Shown: piece by piece, positions 61,296-64,000 of the stretch
Numbering within the stretch: the first letter of the stretch is position 1
How the letters are laid out: every line of letters begins with the position of its first letter
NCBI RefSeq assembly: GCF_001939045.1
Contig: NZ_MKIM01000028.1
Span: 459,131-523,130, forward strand
From: Rhizobium oryziradicis
Lineage (GTDB): Bacteria; Pseudomonadota; Alphaproteobacteria; Rhizobiales; Rhizobiaceae
Reading direction: 5' to 3'
DNA length: 64,000 bases
Translations under genes and position numbers: made by a program
Notes under the pieces: model-generated
The model's database searches: none
What the model saw: the letters and a program-made list of their open reading frames with translations, nothing else
What the model was told of the DNA's origin: nothing

Positions 61296-61781
61296 ATGGC
61301 CATCGATGCTTTGGATTATCGTGAAGCGATGAGCCGCTACGCCGGACACGTTCAGCTTGTAACCACCCGTTTTGGCGATATCATTCGCGGCACAACCATC
61401 ACAGCCGCCTGCTCCGTTTCCGACCAGCCGCCGATGCTGCTGGCCTGCATCAACAATCAGAATGAAAACAACCAGCCGTTTTTTGAAAGCGATTGCTTTG
61501 TGCTCAACACACTGGGCGCGCAACACGAGGCGCTGGCCGGTGCTTTTGCAGGCTTTGGAAAATTAAGCACCGAGGAGCGGTTTGCCTTTGGCACATGGAC
61601 GTCAGGAACCACGGGCGCACCTGTGTTGGCAGATGCCATTGCCGCTTATGAATGCCGGGTGGTGGACCGCAAAGTGACGCCCAGCCATACCGTGCTTTTT
61701 GGCGAGGTTGTCGGGTTGACGATGGGCAATACGTCAGCCTCTCTGCTCTATCTTAATCGAGGCTTCCATACTGTTGCATGA
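61296..61781 (+). CDS. Flavin reductase-like (FMN-binding split barrel) protein
   Basis: This 161-residue protein of the flavin_Reduct family shows REAMSRYAGHVQLVTTRFG, the FMN-binding TITAACSVSDQPPMLLAC, FVLNTLGAQHEALAGAFAG, and a HTVLFGEVVGL strand near the end. It likely reduces FMN with NAD(P)H for a partner oxygenase, but none is adjacent. The gene precedes the TfoX-type gene by 17 bp; the two may share a transcript. Confidence 0.88.
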   Translation: MAIDALDYREAMSRYAGHVQLVTTRFGDIIRGTTITAACSVSDQPPMLLACINNQNENNQPFFESDCFVLNTLGAQHEALAGAFAGFGKLSTEERFAFGTWTSGTTGAPVLADAIAAYECRVVDRKVTPSHTVLFGEVVGLTMGNTSASLLYLNRGFHTVA

Positions 61782-61797
61782 TGGGTGAGGTGGTGCC

Positions 61798-62151
61798 ATG
61801 GACAATGCAGATATTGAAGAGATGTTCTGCGCCCTTGGGCCTGTTTCCATACGCCGCATGTTTGGTGGCAAAGGCATTTACCACCACGGTGTCATCATTG
61901 CGCTCGATCTGTTCGACGAGATTTTGTTGAAAGCAGACGCCGAAACCGCACCCCTGTTTGAGCAGGCTGGCGCGCGCCAATGGACATATCAACGAGAGGA
62001 CAAAAAGCCCGTTGCCATGCCTTATTGGTCGATTCCCGAGAATGCTTTTGATGATCCGGATGAGATGGCAAAATGGGTGACGCTGGCCTATGAGGCCGGA
62101 TTTCGCACCCATAAGCCGAGTGCGAAAAAGGCTCTAGCGAAGAAACGGTAG
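61798..62151 (+). CDS. TfoX/Sxy N-terminal-domain protein
   Basis: This 117-residue protein is a TfoX N-terminal domain: IEEMFCALGPVSIRRMFGG, GKGIYHHGVIIALD, DEILLKAD, MPYWSIPENAFDDPDEMAKW. It ends in a basic tail KKALAKKR. In enterics the family regulates competence; rhizobial single-domain members are uncharacterised. Its 3' end overlaps the convergent Nudix gene by 18 bp. Confidence 0.88.
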   Translation: MDNADIEEMFCALGPVSIRRMFGGKGIYHHGVIIALDLFDEILLKADAETAPLFEQAGARQWTYQREDKKPVAMPYWSIPENAFDDPDEMAKWVTLAYEAGFRTHKPSAKKALAKKR

Positions 62152-62538
62152 AATCGCTTTCGTGAAAGCCGAAAGTGGCTCGGGCAAATCATCCAGCGCA
62201 AACCAGCCGAAATCCGAGAGCTTGTCTGGCTCGGTCAACTGCGCTTCGCCGGTTATATCATCTGTCTTATAAAGCAGAGAGACCCAATGCTGGCGATCAG
62301 CCTCGACAATTTGTTCTGTCACGGAGACGAATTCAATATTGCCGATGGAGAGGCCGGTTTCCTCTTCAGCCTCGCGCTTGGCAGCAATGTCTGAACGCTC
62401 CAGCACATCCACTTTGCCGCCAACAATGTTCCAGTAGCCAACTTCGGGTGGGCGCATGCGTTTATAGAGCAAAAGCTTGCCATCCTTTAAGATGGCAAGT
62501 CCCACGCCGACACCCGGAAAATCAATACCCGGCTTCAT
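62134..62538 (-). CDS. Nudix hydrolase
   Basis: This 134-residue pyrophosphohydrolase has the Nudix box GGKVDVLERSDIAAKREAEE followed by ETGL (GX5EX7REUXEEXGU pattern, residues ~41-64), with the catalytic glutamates present. The N-terminal PGVGVGLAILKDGKLLLYKR and YWNIVGGKVD suggest an ADP-ribose/nucleotide-type enzyme, but the substrate is open. It sits directly downstream of the DEAD-box helicase gene (stop 62539, adjacent). Confidence 0.9.
   Translation of the reverse strand: MKPGIDFPGVGVGLAILKDGKLLLYKRMRPPEVGYWNIVGGKVDVLERSDIAAKREAEEETGLSIGNIEFVSVTEQIVEADRQHWVSLLYKTDDITGEAQLTEPDKLSDFGWFALDDLPEPLSAFTKAILPFLR

Positions 62539-64000
<1,462 letters not shown>

Overview
The window reads as a chromosomal segment of an alphaproteobacterium of the order Hyphomicrobiales, most likely Rhizobiaceae (Agrobacterium/Allorhizobium/Rhizobium type). 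The basis is the gene content: a tandem glycine riboswitch before gcvTHP, aerobic-route cobalamin genes (cobP-cobW-cobN-cobO) behind a cobalamin riboswitch, fixGHIS behind an FNR/FixK-type box, an ATP12-type chaperone, and a LacI-controlled ABC sugar operon with its own glycosidases. Genus and species are inference. No rRNA, tRNA, CRISPR array, integrase or complete transposon was seen.

Layout. 1-2151 (minus): gcvT-gcvH-gcvP (gcvP cut by the window edge) with riboswitch and promoter. 2298-3750: a two-gene copper-type periplasmic module, including a YcnI-PCuAC fusion. 4331-7314: fluoride exporter CrcB, then a tightly overlapping trio (pseudouridine synthase, HAD phosphatase, ATP12 chaperone). 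7523-15423: a small lipoprotein, a B12 riboswitch, then small membrane ORF-cobP-cobW-cobN-cobO-EamA half transporter. cobN carries an in-frame palindromic repeat. 15476-20517 (minus): CpdB nucleotidase, PilZ protein, an asparaginase with a lectin-like tail, DUF1203 and LprI-like proteins. 20737-24004: Do-family protease, rarA, MOSC protein. 24005-26996 (minus): DUF1883 protein and a CopA-type ATPase, with an orphan plus-strand terminator between them that may mark an sRNA. 27201-31700: ccoG/fixG, fixH, fixI, fixS. 31783-34133: gnd and an MBL-fold hydrolase.

34139-47093 is a carbohydrate-use locus. A divergent LacI regulator and two near-identical CTGAAACGTTNCAG-type operators precede an ABC importer (binding protein, two permeases, ATPase), a GH2 beta-mannosidase-like enzyme, a TIM-barrel isomerase/epimerase, a Gfo/Idh/MocA oxidoreductase, an aldo/keto reductase and a GH43 glycosidase. 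Import, hydrolysis and redox/isomerisation of the released sugars therefore sit under one switch. Hairpins lie in several of the gaps between cistrons.

47078-64000 is mostly housekeeping: a SPINDLY/GT41-type glycosyltransferase, MsrPQ, ilvD, a VOC protein behind a SoxR-type (19-bp spacer) promoter, a DUF4105 membrane protein, purB, a DUF2259 protein, rpe, an SDR, an amino-acid-type binding protein, a flavin reductase-like protein, TfoX-N, Nudix and a DEAD-box helicase cut by the window edge. The exception is 54390-56203: a strikingly AT-rich insert with a stand-alone reverse transcriptase (YSDD active site, no intron, maturase or retron parts) behind a leader of about 320 nt. It looks horizontally acquired, resembles the UG/DRT class of anti-phage reverse transcriptases, and is the most interesting object in the window.
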